In this document: positions 1 through 10,021 of the stretch, in pieces
How the letters are laid out: each line of letters opens with the position of its first letter
Numbering within the stretch: position 1 is the stretch's first letter
Assembly: GCA_949316235.1 (NCBI GenBank)
Contig: OX438751.1
Location: forward strand, 24,767,885 to 24,831,884
DNA from: Oegoconia quadripuncta
Taxonomy: Eukaryota > Arthropoda > Insecta > Lepidoptera > Autostichidae
Direction of reading: 5' to 3'
DNA length: 64,000 nt
The notes under the pieces: generated by a model
What the model saw: the letters and a program-made list of their open reading frames with translations, nothing else
What the model was told of the DNA's origin: nothing
The model's database searches: none
Program-made: the position numbers and the translations under genes

Positions 1-720
1 ATTCTTACATTTCCAGGTCAAGGCCTCAAAATAAACTCACCAAAAGCGAAGTGAGACGTTAACAAATCGGTCGACATCTCCGCATCTCTTGCAATGTTTA
101 ATTCATCCCGCGCAGTCAATGTCGTTACAGTGCCCGTGCGTAGCCTGTCAAAATCGATGGAACCGAAACAGGCGCGTTCGTAGCTGATTATAGGCTACCA
201 AGCACCCAGCTATTCGTTTTCGATTAGCGAAGTTAAGCAATGTACGGACCACTATTGGCATTTTTAACATCCGACGAAAACGTATTATGGGTTTATCGTT
301 CATTTTCATTTACATCAAACATATTTTTCTTAGGTGCCGAAAACACACAGCACCAAATGTTCAATTTAAAGTTGCCCATCACTGGTCTATGATATTATCC
401 TCATGATCCCTTAGTTACATTTTGCGACACCCACGGGAAGACAGGGTGGTCTTAATCCACCCTGTCGTGAACCACACCGAAGAACCTTTCGAATCGCATT
501 ACCCAATTATCAGACAACCACATTCGTAAATATCCGACCAACAAGGCTCTACCCAAATGAGAATTACAGACCTCTTTATCTTCATTAAATAAGACATAAC
601 TGACTCACTGTGTGCACAGTGGGTCCATTCGATGCGTTCAATGCAGTTAACACCTCAATGCATTCGCACAGTGCTCGCTCGGTCGGTAACGATTAAAGTA
701 AAATATAGTCACGGTTTATG
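1..720. other. No gene seen; degraded repeat DNA
   Basis: No supported reading frame. Positions 206-252 carry a short 5S-rRNA-like SINE head (same string as at 6824). Around 361-470 there is a LINE 3'-UTR-like stretch with a 9-bp inverted repeat, ACAGGGTGG (441-449) and CCACCCTGT (457-465). A 16-bp palindrome centred on TGTGCA lies near 607-622. I see no coding content. Confidence 0.5.
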
Positions 721-1012
721 TTTCATCATCAGCCCGTAAACATCCCACTGCAGGGTTATAGGCCTTCCCTCGTGTAATGAGGGAGTATGGGCCCTATAGT
801 CCACCACGCGGGCGTAATGTGGGTTGGGGACTTCACGTGCCTTCGAATTTTTTATTTCTCAGGCAGGTTACCTCACGATGTTTTCCTTCACCGTTTAAGA
901 GGCAGTTGGATAAATAAGTAAATTAAATTTTAAAAGTCATTGGTACATGGCATGCGTGGGAATCGAACCCGGACCTCCGAAATTGGGAGACCCCGTCTGA
1001 GTCAATGACGTC
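721..1012 (-). repeat. SINE-D copy (tRNA-derived SINE), minus strand
   Basis: Read on the minus strand this copy runs from a tRNA-like head, with the B-box string GGTTCGATTCC in slightly changed form near 960-975, through a body that includes 'cggtgaaggaaaacatcgtg', to a tail ending in the 'gggctgatga' motif at 721-740. It matches the more complete plus-strand copy at 56899-57213 and the minus copy at 53191-53466. Family assignment comes from comparison inside the window; no library was searched. Confidence 0.75.
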
Positions 1013-1079
1013 CGTTTATGTTTACGGGTTAGTTAATTTAAAAAAAATACTACAACTAATTTGGGTTCTAAGTAGTGTC

Positions 1080-1210
1080 CAGCCGGCGTAGCAAGGCATC
1101 GATTGTCGCGCGCGACGCAGGAGTGGAAGTGTAATCGTTGTATATTTCATCCAAGCGAATGAGCTGGGCAAATGTTATCTTGAGCGACATAAACTTTTAT
1201 CGCGCCTTCG
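1080..1210 (-). repeat. Short dispersed repeat (CGCGCGAC-containing), copy 1
   Basis: This roughly 120-bp unit contains 'gtcgcgcgcgac' and 'gcgaatgagctg'. It recurs inverted at 5036-5155 and in this orientation at 6288-6412. The reading frames across it are not conserved well enough to call a protein. It is either an unrecognised short element or a LINE 3' piece. Confidence 0.5.
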
Positions 1211-1385
1211 GGAGCAGGTCTGATAAGCCAAATTTTAATAAACAATATTTTATTGCACCGAAATAAATTACATAACTTGTTGAAGATTTTTATAAGTAGT
1301 TTAAATATTAAGAGTAAACCATAGAACGTAACCAGTCTTCGATACAAACTGTAATCGATCACATGCATAAAATATATTTGGACAT

Positions 1386-1641
1386 AATATCTTTGAACAT
1401 ATACAGACAGCGCCATCAAGTTCCACACTAAGCAACTAGGCTTGTGTTGTGGATACCTGATGGTTGATACACTACACAAATACATTTTTTTTTTTTTAAT
1501 AAATACATTATATAATTGAAAAACAAACTCGGGTACACATGTCCGTATTCATCATATAAATATATGCTCCTAGCGGGATTCGAACCCGCGACCTTTTGGT
1601 GTAGCAGCAGAGTTTCTAACCACTACACCAAACAGGTCGTC
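1386..1641 (-). repeat. SINE-A copy 1 (tRNA-derived SINE)
   Basis: On the minus strand the head starts with 'gacctgtttggtgtagtggt' (A-box-like) and continues to 'cgcgggttcgaatcc', an excellent pol III B box. The body then carries 'accatcaggtatccacaaca', followed by an A/T-rich 3' end. Head and body match eight other copies in the window. The 131 bp beyond the head (1642-1772) are shared with the SINE-A copy at 16421-16673. Confidence 0.85.
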
Positions 1642-1772
1642 AAAGTAAACATCTTATTTTATCTTATGTTAAACAACTTCCAAAACTACGATTTTAACAA
1701 TTCTACAGAAAGAAAGAGTAACATGTGTTTGACAGATACATACAACGATGTATCCGGTCTTCGTCTGGAAGT
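1642..1772 (-). repeat. 131-bp unit attached to SINE-A, copy 1
   Basis: This block lies directly upstream of the tRNA-like head of SINE-A copy 1. The same 131 bp lies in the same position at 16674-16804 with two mismatches. It is absent from the other SINE-A copies. Either SINE-A twice inserted in the same older repeat, or the two form one longer mobile unit. Confidence 0.7.
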
Positions 1773-2633
1773 CCGGTCGTCGTCGTCAACTTAATACTTA
1801 TAGGGTGAAAATACCAGAGAAATCACGAATCTAAATAAACAATAACAAATAGAATAGGACCATTCTATAAGACCATCGTCGACCGACCAGGAAAATTAAA
1901 CGAAATTTTCTATATTTTATTAATCAAAATTAAACATGGTAGGGTCTGTTTGCGTCAATATAGTGGATCACCCATCAAACAACCTGTGCCAGATATTTGC
2001 CAGTGCCAGTTTGTTGAATAGGGAATGCGACTGCGCCATAAGTAGTGCTTCAGTTTCCAATGGAATTAAATCGACATTCAGTAAATATTATCATCTGTTT
2101 ACGTTGAAGTAAACGATTAAAGTTTGAAGTGAAGATAGAATATGAAGAAATGTTTACGTCGGAATATTTTCAAAGGTCAAAAGTTCATGCAAATTGTTTC
2201 GCCGATATTTCAAATAATTTTGCCACTTAGCCGAGAAAGTTAAATTAAACCCTAGAGTTGGGAAACCTGACCCACACTATTAAGTATAGGTACCCAATTA
2301 TCCCTTTTGTTTCACATGAATCAATTATAGTAATTACTTGTATGACAGATGTATGAACCAAAACCAAAGGGACCTTATTTATTCCAAATTTTGAATTAAA
2401 TCCTACCATCGTGAGATACCTACAGGATATATGCAGGTTGAAAGAAATGGTGACAGGTAATGATTATCATAAAATATTGATAAGAAATTCCCCTAGTGTA
2501 AACTTAAATCGCACTCAAATCGGACCTGAGATACATCCCGACTAAGACTGAACACACACACAAAACGCCATCAAAAACATAACATCCATCGTTGTTCGTC
2601 AGGGGTTAAAAATTCACAAAGAGAGAGACCGGG

Positions 2634-2785
2634 TAATTCAGTATAGTTAATATACCGAACATCCTCACTAAGAAGTTCGACTCTTCATTCATCATCCGCA
2701 CAGCCAAGGCATGGTATTCTCTTCCGGCGTCCGTCTTTCCTGAATCCTACAACCTTGGGATCTTCAAGAGCAGAGTGAATAAATA
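2634..2785 (+). pseudogene. jockey-like LINE, C-terminal coding remnant cut by a SINE
   Basis: In one frame the plus strand encodes a stretch containing KKFDSSFIIRTAKAW and LPASVFPESYNLGIFKSRVN. This is the C-terminal end typical of jockey-clade reverse transcriptase ORFs (aromatic R-T-A-K-x-W-x-x-L-P-x-S-V-F-P pattern). The frame is open until about 2785, where the tail of SINE-B copy 1 begins, so the LINE's last codons and 3' UTR are separated or lost. Related copies are at 18178-18462 and 55988-56312. It is a non-functional fragment; upstream domains are absent. Confidence 0.7.
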
Positions 2786-3008
2786 AATATTTCGGACACT
2801 TACACCAATCATCTAGTCCCAAACTAAGCAAAGCTTGTACTATGGATACTAGATAACGGATAAACATACATAAATATTTATATAAACATCCATGACTTAG
2901 GAATAAATGTTCATATTCATCACACAATCATTTACCCGTCGCGGGATTCGAACCCACAACCGTTGGTTTCGCTGACAGGGTCACTATCCACTACACCAAT
3001 CGGTCGTC
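2781..3008 (-). repeat. SINE-B copy 1 (tRNA-derived SINE)
   Basis: Minus-strand head 'gaccgattggtgtagtggat' with A-box-like sequence, then the B-box string GGGTTCGAATCC, a body with 'ccgttatctagtatccatag', and an ATTT-rich tail at 2781-2795. It sits in the jockey-like remnant at 2634-2785. The head is complete. Confidence 0.85.
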
Positions 3009-3044
3009 AATAGGAATAGGCAATTACTGGGATCGCGTGCTTCA

Positions 3045-4430
3045 TCTTCGACCACATCGTCTCTTTCCATCAGGTGAGATTGTGGTCAAACGTGTATCAA
3101 TCATAAAAAAAAGAAACAAAGAAGAAACCCCAAGAAACCCTATTAAAACACCATCAATTTTTTTTAAATATCCTTACAAACTACGCTCTTCATCAGGTGA
3201 AAAAAAATTCCGTATAACTCGAAATGCTTCTTTCGAAAAAATTGTTGGTGATGGACCGGGATCACGTGTTAACACAATTTGCGAGACTTCAGTTACACCC
3301 TGTCTAACAAAAATTGTAGCTCTCAAACCACGTTCAGTGGCATAGAAATGGATACATTGATGAAATTCTGGAATTCAATATTGTGACTACGTAGAATACA
3401 GAGGATTTAGCAAATCCTAGGCTTAGACACAAAAGTTCGCTTGGTTGATTCGTTCAAAACGATCAGATTGAGCGGGCCGGGCGGGTGACAGTGCAAAACA
3501 GGCTGGGGTGGCGCGATATAGTGATACCATTGCAACTCGTGCAATACTCACTGTTAATTTTTGTAATTTGCGATCGACTTAAGATTTATCTGTTATGCTA
3601 CTAATGTACTAATTTGTATCTAAAAATCGTATTATAAATTGCTTGATTTGTTTTATTTTAATTTACCAGAAAATAATTTATCGAAGCGTCAAAAAATTGC
3701 AAAATGAGCAACTATAGATTTTTGATCTCTATTTTTACAGTGTCTCAAAATTTTAAACAAAAAAAAAACATTAAATAAATTAATTTTAAACAAAAAAAAA
3801 TAAAACGTTTAATAAAATTATAGTAATAATAATAGTCGTTCCCGTTTTCAGGTGTAGGCTAATATAGCTAAACTTATCTCGTATCCTGAAATTAATTCCT
3901 GAAAAAAATTTATCAAATATGTTGTTTCATGTTATCATGAATAACTTTCAATCAATTCACTTTCTTTGTCTTATATTAAGGTAAAATCACTTGTTCTACA
4001 TAAATTCTATCTCAACTAAAACCTTCATTACGAAGATCGAATTTTTATCACATCATCATGTAAATATAACTATTCATCATCATTAGAGTACCTAAATACT
4101 TCACGCATAGTAAGCAAATTTAGGCACCTATATGTGGACGATTTTTCCCGTAGCAGTTATTTTAGAATTATAGAGCTGAATTAGCTTTACAAGACAATTT
4201 CCAACAGCATATTTACAACTCGACATAAAATTTGCAAGTGAGAAAACAGTGAGTTGTATCGTATACCAAAGGTACCACACCGGGGGGACGCTTTGTTATA
4301 GCGCTCCACGCGAGTGCAACTGCAAACTGGCTGAAACAAATCTCGGTAGAACTGGGTTATCCCTTCCTGTCCGTTTGTCGGGTATTTGTCCGCGGTACTG
4401 GTGTAGAGTGGGACGGTAGCGACACTGTGA
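3045..4430. other. No gene seen
   Basis: About 1.4 kb of AT-rich sequence with short A-runs. One frame is open for about 100 codons at 3037-3345, but its composition is low-complexity Lys/Ser and nothing is recognisable. I see no repeat family member until 4431. Confidence 0.5.
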
Positions 4431-4680
4431 CAGCCGACAACAGAAAGTTTTGTCGCGATATTTAAAATTTTATATCGAAAAAGTCATTGCCTATATCTTA
4501 GCTTTTTTATAAAAATTGACGGGCTACTGGCACGCTCACTGCATCTAGGCACAGTCCGTTGTGTCCGAGCTTTACTCGACATCCGTTCCTTCGATTGGCC
4601 CCAGTGCTATTATGCATTTCTTCTTCTTTCTACTTCCATTTCTCAAGCGAGGAAGTGGGAAACCTCTTTTGTACTTACAG
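4431..4680 (+). repeat. Module M copy 1 (upstream part of composite SINE)
   Basis: This block runs from 'cagccgacaacagaaag' through 'ctactggcacgctcactgca' to 'ttttgtacttacagaac'. It recurs at 8237-8404 with a shorter right part. A related segment, with 'gaagtgggaaacct', lies at 28641-28757. In the first two places it directly precedes SINE-A sequence, so the pair probably moved or was copied as a unit. Confidence 0.65.
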
Positions 4681-4880
4681 AACTCTTTTGACTTTGACTT
4701 TGACTTTGATGAATACAGACATTGTGTTACCGAGTTATGGAACGTCCATACGTTCATTTATATATGTATTTATTTACAAAAAAATAAATATTTGTGTAGT
4801 TTATCAACCATCTGGTATCTATAATACAAGCCTAGTTGCTTAGTGTGTATGTGCAAAGATATTTATTTATTTATATTTAT
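4681..4880 (+). repeat. SINE-A copy 2 with tRNA head replaced by a TTTGAC repeat
   Basis: The body from 'gatgaatacagacat' to the ATTT tail is ordinary SINE-A. The tRNA-like head with its A and B boxes is missing. In its place are four TTTGAC-type units at about 4687-4710. That hexamer is the 3' tail type of a LINE also seen at 24270-24293. Without the boxes this copy should lack its own pol III promoter. Confidence 0.75.
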
Positions 4881-5035
4881 TCTATTTCTTTCATTAAGTG
4901 GTCTGGGGTATGATATCTTTATTTCGCGATTCCGCATGTATGAAATATTTTTTGCGATTTTATGAACTTTGCATAATATGGAAAATAGCTTGTTTCACAG
5001 TAAGATGACCTGCCCCCGTAGCATGATAGACATGA

Positions 5036-5155
5036 TAAACGTTTATGTCGCGCGATATAATATTTGTTCAGCTCATTCGCTTGGACGAAATATACAACTA
5101 TCTCACTGCTACGTCGCGCGCGACAAACGATGTCATGCAACGCAGGCAAGTTGAA
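5036..5155 (+). repeat. Short dispersed repeat (CGCGCGAC-containing), copy 2
   Basis: Inverted relative to copies at 1080-1210 and 6288-6412; starts near 'aaacgtttatgtcgcgcg' and includes 'tacgtcgcgcgcgac'. Confidence 0.5.
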
Positions 5156-5295
5156 CCACATACTAGAATTACCTTAGTTTTTTTTGTGACATTTTATTGT
5201 TTTCATATTATATAACATGCTGTAGATACAAGTTAAACGAAAAATGTATTTATTTAAAAACAGTAACAAATAAATAAGGTGATGGAATTTAAATA

Positions 5296-5706
5296 TTGGG
5301 CCCTTACCTATGAAATTGGAGTTTTTTTCTTCGTTAATCATATGTACCAATTCCTGCGATTTTCAAAGCTATATCCAAATTTGTTTTTTATTTGGAAAAT
5401 AGAATATTATTTCAAGGTTTCACATGAAATATTTTTTAATTTCTGGGCTAAATCACACAATAAAAAAATTTGAACAGAGCTCTTTTCATGTGCTTCCCAT
5501 AATCATTTCTTAGACTTTTATAAAACGGTTACTTTTAAAAATTAACGATGGCTATACTTAACTTCATGTTATCCGATAATACATACAAAGTTTAGCTAAA
5601 TGTGGATTTGCCGTTCCCAAAAAAAAATCAAAAATGTTTGTATGGAGAAAACAGTCTTAATAAAATTCTTCATACAAAACGCCAATTTCATAGGTAAGGA
5701 TATAAC
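5296..5706 (+). mobile_element. MITE-1 copy A (Tc1/mariner-like, about 410 bp)
   Basis: The left end reads 'cccttacctatgaaattgga' and the right end 'gccaatttcataggtaagga', which are inverted repeats of each other over more than 20 bp. Three further copies exist (10716, 30706, 32837). Where ends are well preserved the flanking dinucleotide is TA, as in Tc1/mariner elements. The interior has no transposase frame, so the element is non-autonomous. The right terminus of this copy is the most diverged. Confidence 0.85.
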
Positions 5707-5762
5707 CCACAGTCCTTTTTTTGAAATTAAAAATATATAGGTAATACAATTTTATAATTTTT

Positions 5763-5895
5763 GGGAGCTGTTTGAAGTATACCAAGCATTCAGGTAGTCA
5801 ATAATTTTATAATAACCATTATTTGCTATTATGGTTTTGACATGATCTTTAAATTTTTTCTCACTTAGATTGATGATATTCTCGGGTAACAATCA
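5763..5895 (-). pseudogene. LINE reverse transcriptase, extreme C-terminal remnant
   Basis: The minus strand reads in one frame through NIINLSEKKFKDHVKTIIA and NGYYKIIDYLN to a stop near 5763. The K-F-K-x-H-x-K and G-Y-Y-x-I-x-D-Y-L pattern matches the C-terminus of the intact reverse transcriptase at 24720-26069 (KFKRHIKETL, GYYRIDDYLGD). Only the last 40 or so residues remain. The fragment ends at the CAAT-repeat tail of another LINE at 5897, which apparently inserted into it. Confidence 0.65.
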
Positions 5896-5896
5896 A

Positions 5897-6262
5897 TCAA
5901 TCAATCAATCAAAAAATTTATTTGCATGAATACACTTATATAAGTTCTTAATAAAATTAGAGTTCGGTGTATCCAGTCTGCTTGCAGACGTGCAAATATT
6001 AAAATCTACTTATATACTTCAAATCTTATACCATTCACAATTAAAAATAACAATGTCAAGCTCAAGTCATTAAAATAAAAAAATATTGGTTATACATGTC
6101 GATTATGGAAATGTCAATTATAAATATATTATTAATGTCATTGAGTAGGTAGAGAATGCAATATATTACGAATCTAAGTACTGTTTTACACTATAAAAAC
6201 ATTTATCATTAAGTCATTTCGACAATTCCCTTTTAAAACTCACATTATTCATTGTTTTAATG
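5897..6262 (-). pseudogene. LINE 3' end with ATTG-repeat tail
   Basis: The minus strand starts around 6262 with a frame containing MNNVSFKRELSK, then an in-frame TGA where a Trp is expected, then LNDKCFYSVKQYLDS and a stop near 6161. About 260 bp of AT-rich 3' UTR follow, ending in an (ATTG)n tail at 5898-5925. The peptide fits the C-terminus of CR1/jockey-like reverse transcriptases. The UTR and simple-repeat tail are as expected for target-primed insertion. Confidence 0.65.
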
Positions 6263-6287
6263 TTATAGCGTATAGAGGGGTCCATAA

Positions 6288-6412
6288 ACGATGTCCAGTA
6301 AACGAAGTGTGAGCCTGCGCAGCATGACATCATTTGTCACGGGCGACGTAGGAGTGAGAATGGGATGGTGTGTAAATATTACCTCGCGCGACATAAACGT
6401 TTATAACGCCTG
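6288..6412 (-). repeat. Short dispersed repeat (CGCGCGAC-containing), copy 3
   Basis: Same orientation as copy 1. Ends with 'gcgcgacataaacgtttata'. The 'gtcgcgcgcgac' core is altered to 'gtcacgggcgac'. Confidence 0.45.
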
Positions 6413-6823
6413 TCAACTAGTGCAGATTATTCATAGATTTGGTCTTCTCTAGTGTCACTACTAGCACCTAACAATACTATGCGTTGCGTAGTTTCATAAC
6501 ACGGTATAACTACATTCGAAACTTTCGTTGTGCAGGATATTAAGACTTCAATAACAGTGGTTTCTGTGTTGCCCACAAAAGGTTTCCAGAAGCAATTGTT
6601 GTTCAAATATTAGGAAGCCTTTCACGGCTATACTCGTATATTGCTGCATTATAATGAAGAGTGTTCTGTGGTTCCCAGCAGAGTAAAATAGGACCAACTC
6701 CTTCCCATGGATGGCGGAAAGGACGACTAAGCGACTGTGCCCGTGAGCACAGCTGCACTAACCAGCATTGGTATCTAAAATCCGCTAAAAAAAAATGTGA
6801 TAAACAATCGTGGCATATTCGCA

Positions 6824-7110
6824 TTCGCTATTCGTTTTCGATTAGCGAAGTTAAGCAATGCCTGGCGCGGTAATCTTTGAATAGATGACCACTAATACGA
6901 GTATTTGCGAGCTTCGGAGGGCACGTTAAATAGTCGGGCCAAGTCGGTTGCGGCTTCAAAACACTGTCAGGTGGCCACTAGTCAGACACGAATCCGCCTC
7001 AACCGTACTGGGCCTGCGGGGTGTATAATAGCCCGTACCTTTTCCCAGTGAGGGGAGGCTATGCCCCTGCAGTGGAGACGTGTAAGGCTGTTGATGAATG
7101 TGACGAAAAT
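6824..7110 (+). repeat. SINE with a 5S-rRNA-like head
   Basis: The start 'gattagcgaagttaagcaat' and the following 'ggcgcggtaatctttgaata', 'gatgaccac' resemble the 3' two-thirds of arthropod 5S rRNA (cgaagttaagcaac, gggcgcggt, ggatgggtgaccgcc). That region holds the internal pol III promoter. The body runs on to a 3' end with 'gcccctgcagtggagacgt'. Short head pieces recur at 206-252 and 29438-29475. Placement in the 5S-derived SINE3 class is inference from memory of 5S sequence. Confidence 0.5.
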
Positions 7111-7240
7111 CACGTTATAAGAGAGGCTTGTGCGAATAGTAGACTTGGCATAACGCATATTTTACTACGTCATCAAAAGGATCTATTAATAGTATGCTTA
7201 ACAAAAGTAGTTAGTACATATATGTATAGTATATATAAAG

Positions 7241-7556
7241 TCATGCCTGTTTCCCGTAGAGGTAGGCAGAGACCACAGTTTTCCACTTCCTATGAACCTG
7301 ACACACCTCTTTGGCTTTATTAACTCTCATAAGATTTAGTACATGCTCGTTGGTTTAGGGTGCTCTTGACTTGGCCTTTCTTCAAGATGTCCACGATTTG
7401 ATCATGGTACATTCGCCATGGTCTTCCCCTACCAACACTACTATCCACATTCGCATCGTATATCTCTTGCGTTAGCCTTCTTTCATTCATCCTCGCCACA
7501 TGGCCAAACCATCTCAGCAAACCTTTTTCAATCTTTGTCACTACATCTTCCTTCAC
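7241..7556 (-). pseudogene. RTE-like LINE, C-terminal remnant with a frameshift
   Basis: The minus-strand frame from 7556 reads KEDVVTKIEKGLLRWFGHVA, then RMNERRLTQEIYDANVD and GRGRPWRMYHDQIVDILKKG. These are hallmarks of the C-terminal tail of RTE-type reverse transcriptase ORFs (LRWFGHVxRM, GRPxRxxxDQI). The frame closes at 7320. The family ending then continues in another frame as NKAKEVCQVHRKWKTVVSAY and stops near 7241, showing a frameshift at about 7325. The same family is at 58345-58735. Fragment only; no catalytic domain present. Confidence 0.75.
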
Positions 7557-7719
7557 ACTGCCTAACTAAATGTAGTAAGCTCATAGCAAAATACAATTAA
7601 TGCCTAGATTCTTTCTAAAGAATCATCTAAGCTCTTGCTGTGTAAAAAGGCTAAATTACACACTTAGAAAGTTATCTATGAAATTTCAATAGTAAACTTT
7701 AAATAGGTTTTAAATTTTT

Positions 7720-7800
7720 TAAGCTACTGCTTGTTCAAAAGGCCATTTTCCCCTGAAAAGACCAAGCAAGAAACTCGAGGAGTTGCTCTTTTAACATTAT
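7720..7800 (-). repeat. LINE 3'-UTR fragment (family of the 34-kb inverted repeat)
   Basis: The string 'gctactgcttgttcaaaagg' followed by 'ccaagcaagaaactcgagga' matches both arms of the inverted repeat at 33988-34728. About 80 bp. Confidence 0.55.
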
Positions 7801-8236
7801 AACTTTGTTTCTTCTGAAACCTTATGTTTTTTACAAGTCTTCTAAAATAAAAATGGGAATTTCCCACCCTTATGCTAGTTCGTACAAAACTTTCCAAGTG
7901 TCAAACATTAATAGTGTTGCCAGTCAAACTTTAACAGCATTTTTATCGATTTCCGAATACCATTTCGAAATAATTAAGTCGACGAAAAAACAGGAAATGG
8001 TGGCCTTTAACCCAGAATTGTGATTTAATAGAATTTGGAGGTGACCTTGGCTTACTTTTTATATTATGTGGGTATAGAAATAGTCTTCCGTTAATATTAT
8101 GCGTGGTCATGCACGATCCGTGCTCTACATTTTTATAAAAATTGAACTTGATATGATTATTAGGCGAATAAAGTAGGAGACCTCGATTTTTAAAATAAGT
8201 GCGATAACGTTCTTCATCTTGTTTGGTCTTCTTCAT

Positions 8237-8404
8237 CAGCCGACAACAGAAAGTTTTGTTGTGATATTTAAAATTTTATGTCGAAAAAGTCATTGCCTAT
8301 ATCTTAGCTTTTTTATAAAAATTGACGGGCTACTGGCACGCTCACTGCATCTAGATACAGTCCGTTGTGTCCGAGCTTTACTCGACATCTTTTGTACTTA
8401 CAGA
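8237..8404 (+). repeat. Module M copy 2, upstream of SINE-A
   Basis: Near-identical to 4431-4600, including 'cagccgacaacagaaag' and 'gtccgagctttactcgacat', then a jump to 'ttttgtacttacagaac'. It lacks about 80 bp that copy 1 has between these points. Confidence 0.65.
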
Positions 8405-8660
8405 ACTTGTTTGGTGTAGTGGTTAGGAACTCTGACCAGTATACCAAAAGGTTGCGGGTTCGAATTCCGCTAGGGGCATATGTTTGTGTGATGAATACGG
8501 ACATGTGTACCCGAGTTATGGATGTTTTCATTTATAATAAGTATTTATTTACAAAAAAAAATATGTATTTATGTAGTATATCCACCATCTGGTATCCACA
8601 ACACAAGCCTATAGTTGCTTAAAGTGGAACTAGATGGCGCTGTGTGTATGTCAAGGATAT
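8405..8660 (+). repeat. SINE-A copy 3 (complete head)
   Basis: Head 'tttggtgtagtggttaggaa', B box 'gcgggttcgaattcc', body with 'ccaccatctggtatccacaa' and 'agatggcgctgtgtg', then an ATTT tail. It is the head-bearing counterpart of the composite at 4431-4880. Confidence 0.85.
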
Positions 8661-8872
8661 TTATTTATTTATTTATTCATTTATTAATTTATTTATTTAT
8701 GTATTTATTTATTAATTTATTAATTTATTAATTTATTTATTTATTTCTTTATTAATTTATTAATTTATTAATTTATTAATTTATTAATTTATTAATTAAT
8801 TAATTAATTAATTAATTAATTAATTAATTAATTAATTAATTAATTAATTAATTTATTTATTTATTTATTTAT
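8658..8872 (+). repeat. ATTT / TTAA simple-repeat expansion
   Basis: About 215 bp made only of ATTT, AATTT and TTAA units grow directly out of the 3' tail of SINE-A copy 3. The array shifts from (ATTT)n through (TTAATTTA)n to a pure (TTAA)n block near 8800-8850 and back to (ATTT)n. Confidence 0.9.
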
Positions 8873-8879
8873 TATCTTT

Positions 8880-9735
8880 GGCTAAATCTTCACCCTGTTG
8901 AGATTAAGGTCAAACGCGTCTCCATATAAGGCTACGGTAGTGCAGAGATAAGGTTTTTTTATATAAAATACAATGATACTTTTAGAATTACGATCTAGCC
9001 TATTAGGCGAATAAGTAATTTAAATTTAACATTTCTAAAGAAACTATATGTAATGAATTAGTCCACTGACGTTTAATTGGCCTGTCTTAATACTTAACAC
9101 ACTTTGTGTGTTCAGTTACAACTGTCTATGTCTGTATGTTAAACGAACTCAAACGGTTTCAACAGACCAAGTATAAATAAAAAAACTGGCGCTGGTGCAC
9201 TATTTACACCAACCATTTCACGAGATTCTTGCACCTATCCAGCTCAGTAAGTAATTGACATACATAATAGGTACTTTATTCTCATGATCTCCACTCAACC
9301 GTCCGCGGTTACACTTGTAACCAAAAAAAAGACAAGTCTACTGTCCGTGGTTATAACAGTAACCAATGCGCGCTAACATGATGCGGTTCGAAACAATTCC
9401 TCTTATTATCTGTAGTTGAAACTGTTTGGGGAAAAAAAATTCAGTGTGACCACTACTAAATTATCTTACGACATAATGCGAATTAAAGCACATCTGCTAG
9501 AAATACAAAAGAAGAATATTCCGAAAGCATTTGCAACATTTCGAATGGCTTAGCGGTGGCTGCTCACAGACAAATTGATACGTTCGTGTTGTAGGTATTT
9601 AGTTAATTATGTTAAGTCCACTTTTTATTTTAAACGAGTATCATTATGATCCATACAATAACTATACACCACCGTATAACATGATCTTTATAGAATACAC
9701 ACTTATGGTTGTTATTGAAAATTTTTGCACTAGTA
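8880..9735. other. No gene seen
   Basis: Low-copy AT-rich sequence. Two related 25-bp strings, 'gtccgcggttacacttgtaa' (9301) and 'gtccgtggttataacagtaa' (9342), lie 40 bp apart. No frame or repeat family was recognised. Confidence 0.5.
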
Positions 9736-9737
9736 CC

Positions 9738-10021
9738 CTACCCTCGCTTTCTCTCGCAGGGCACTAGCTGAAAATCAGTGTCTTACCGCTATAGGTGAGG
9801 ATCCACACTGAGCGATGGCCCGTTTGTGGTACAGATACACATACAACTCTATTATAAGTTGTAACAGTTGTACTTAATTTTAGTTTTTATTTTTATTACT
9901 GTGAAATAAGGCTACATTGTGTAAGAATAACACCAAGCAGAATTATTGTTGCGTCGAATATTTTTGTATGTGTTTCTGTAATATGCAAATAAACGCTTTA
10001 TCTATCTATCTATCTATCTAA
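9738..10021 (+). repeat. LINE 3' end with (TCTA)n tail
   Basis: Contains 'gcactagctgaaaatcagtg', a short palindrome shared with minus-strand relatives at 18690, 22140, 23130 and 35817. About 250 bp of 3'-UTR-like sequence follow, with 'aataaacgctttatctatct', ending in (TCTA)n at 10000-10020. The repeat tail marks the 3' terminus of a target-primed insertion. Confidence 0.55.
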
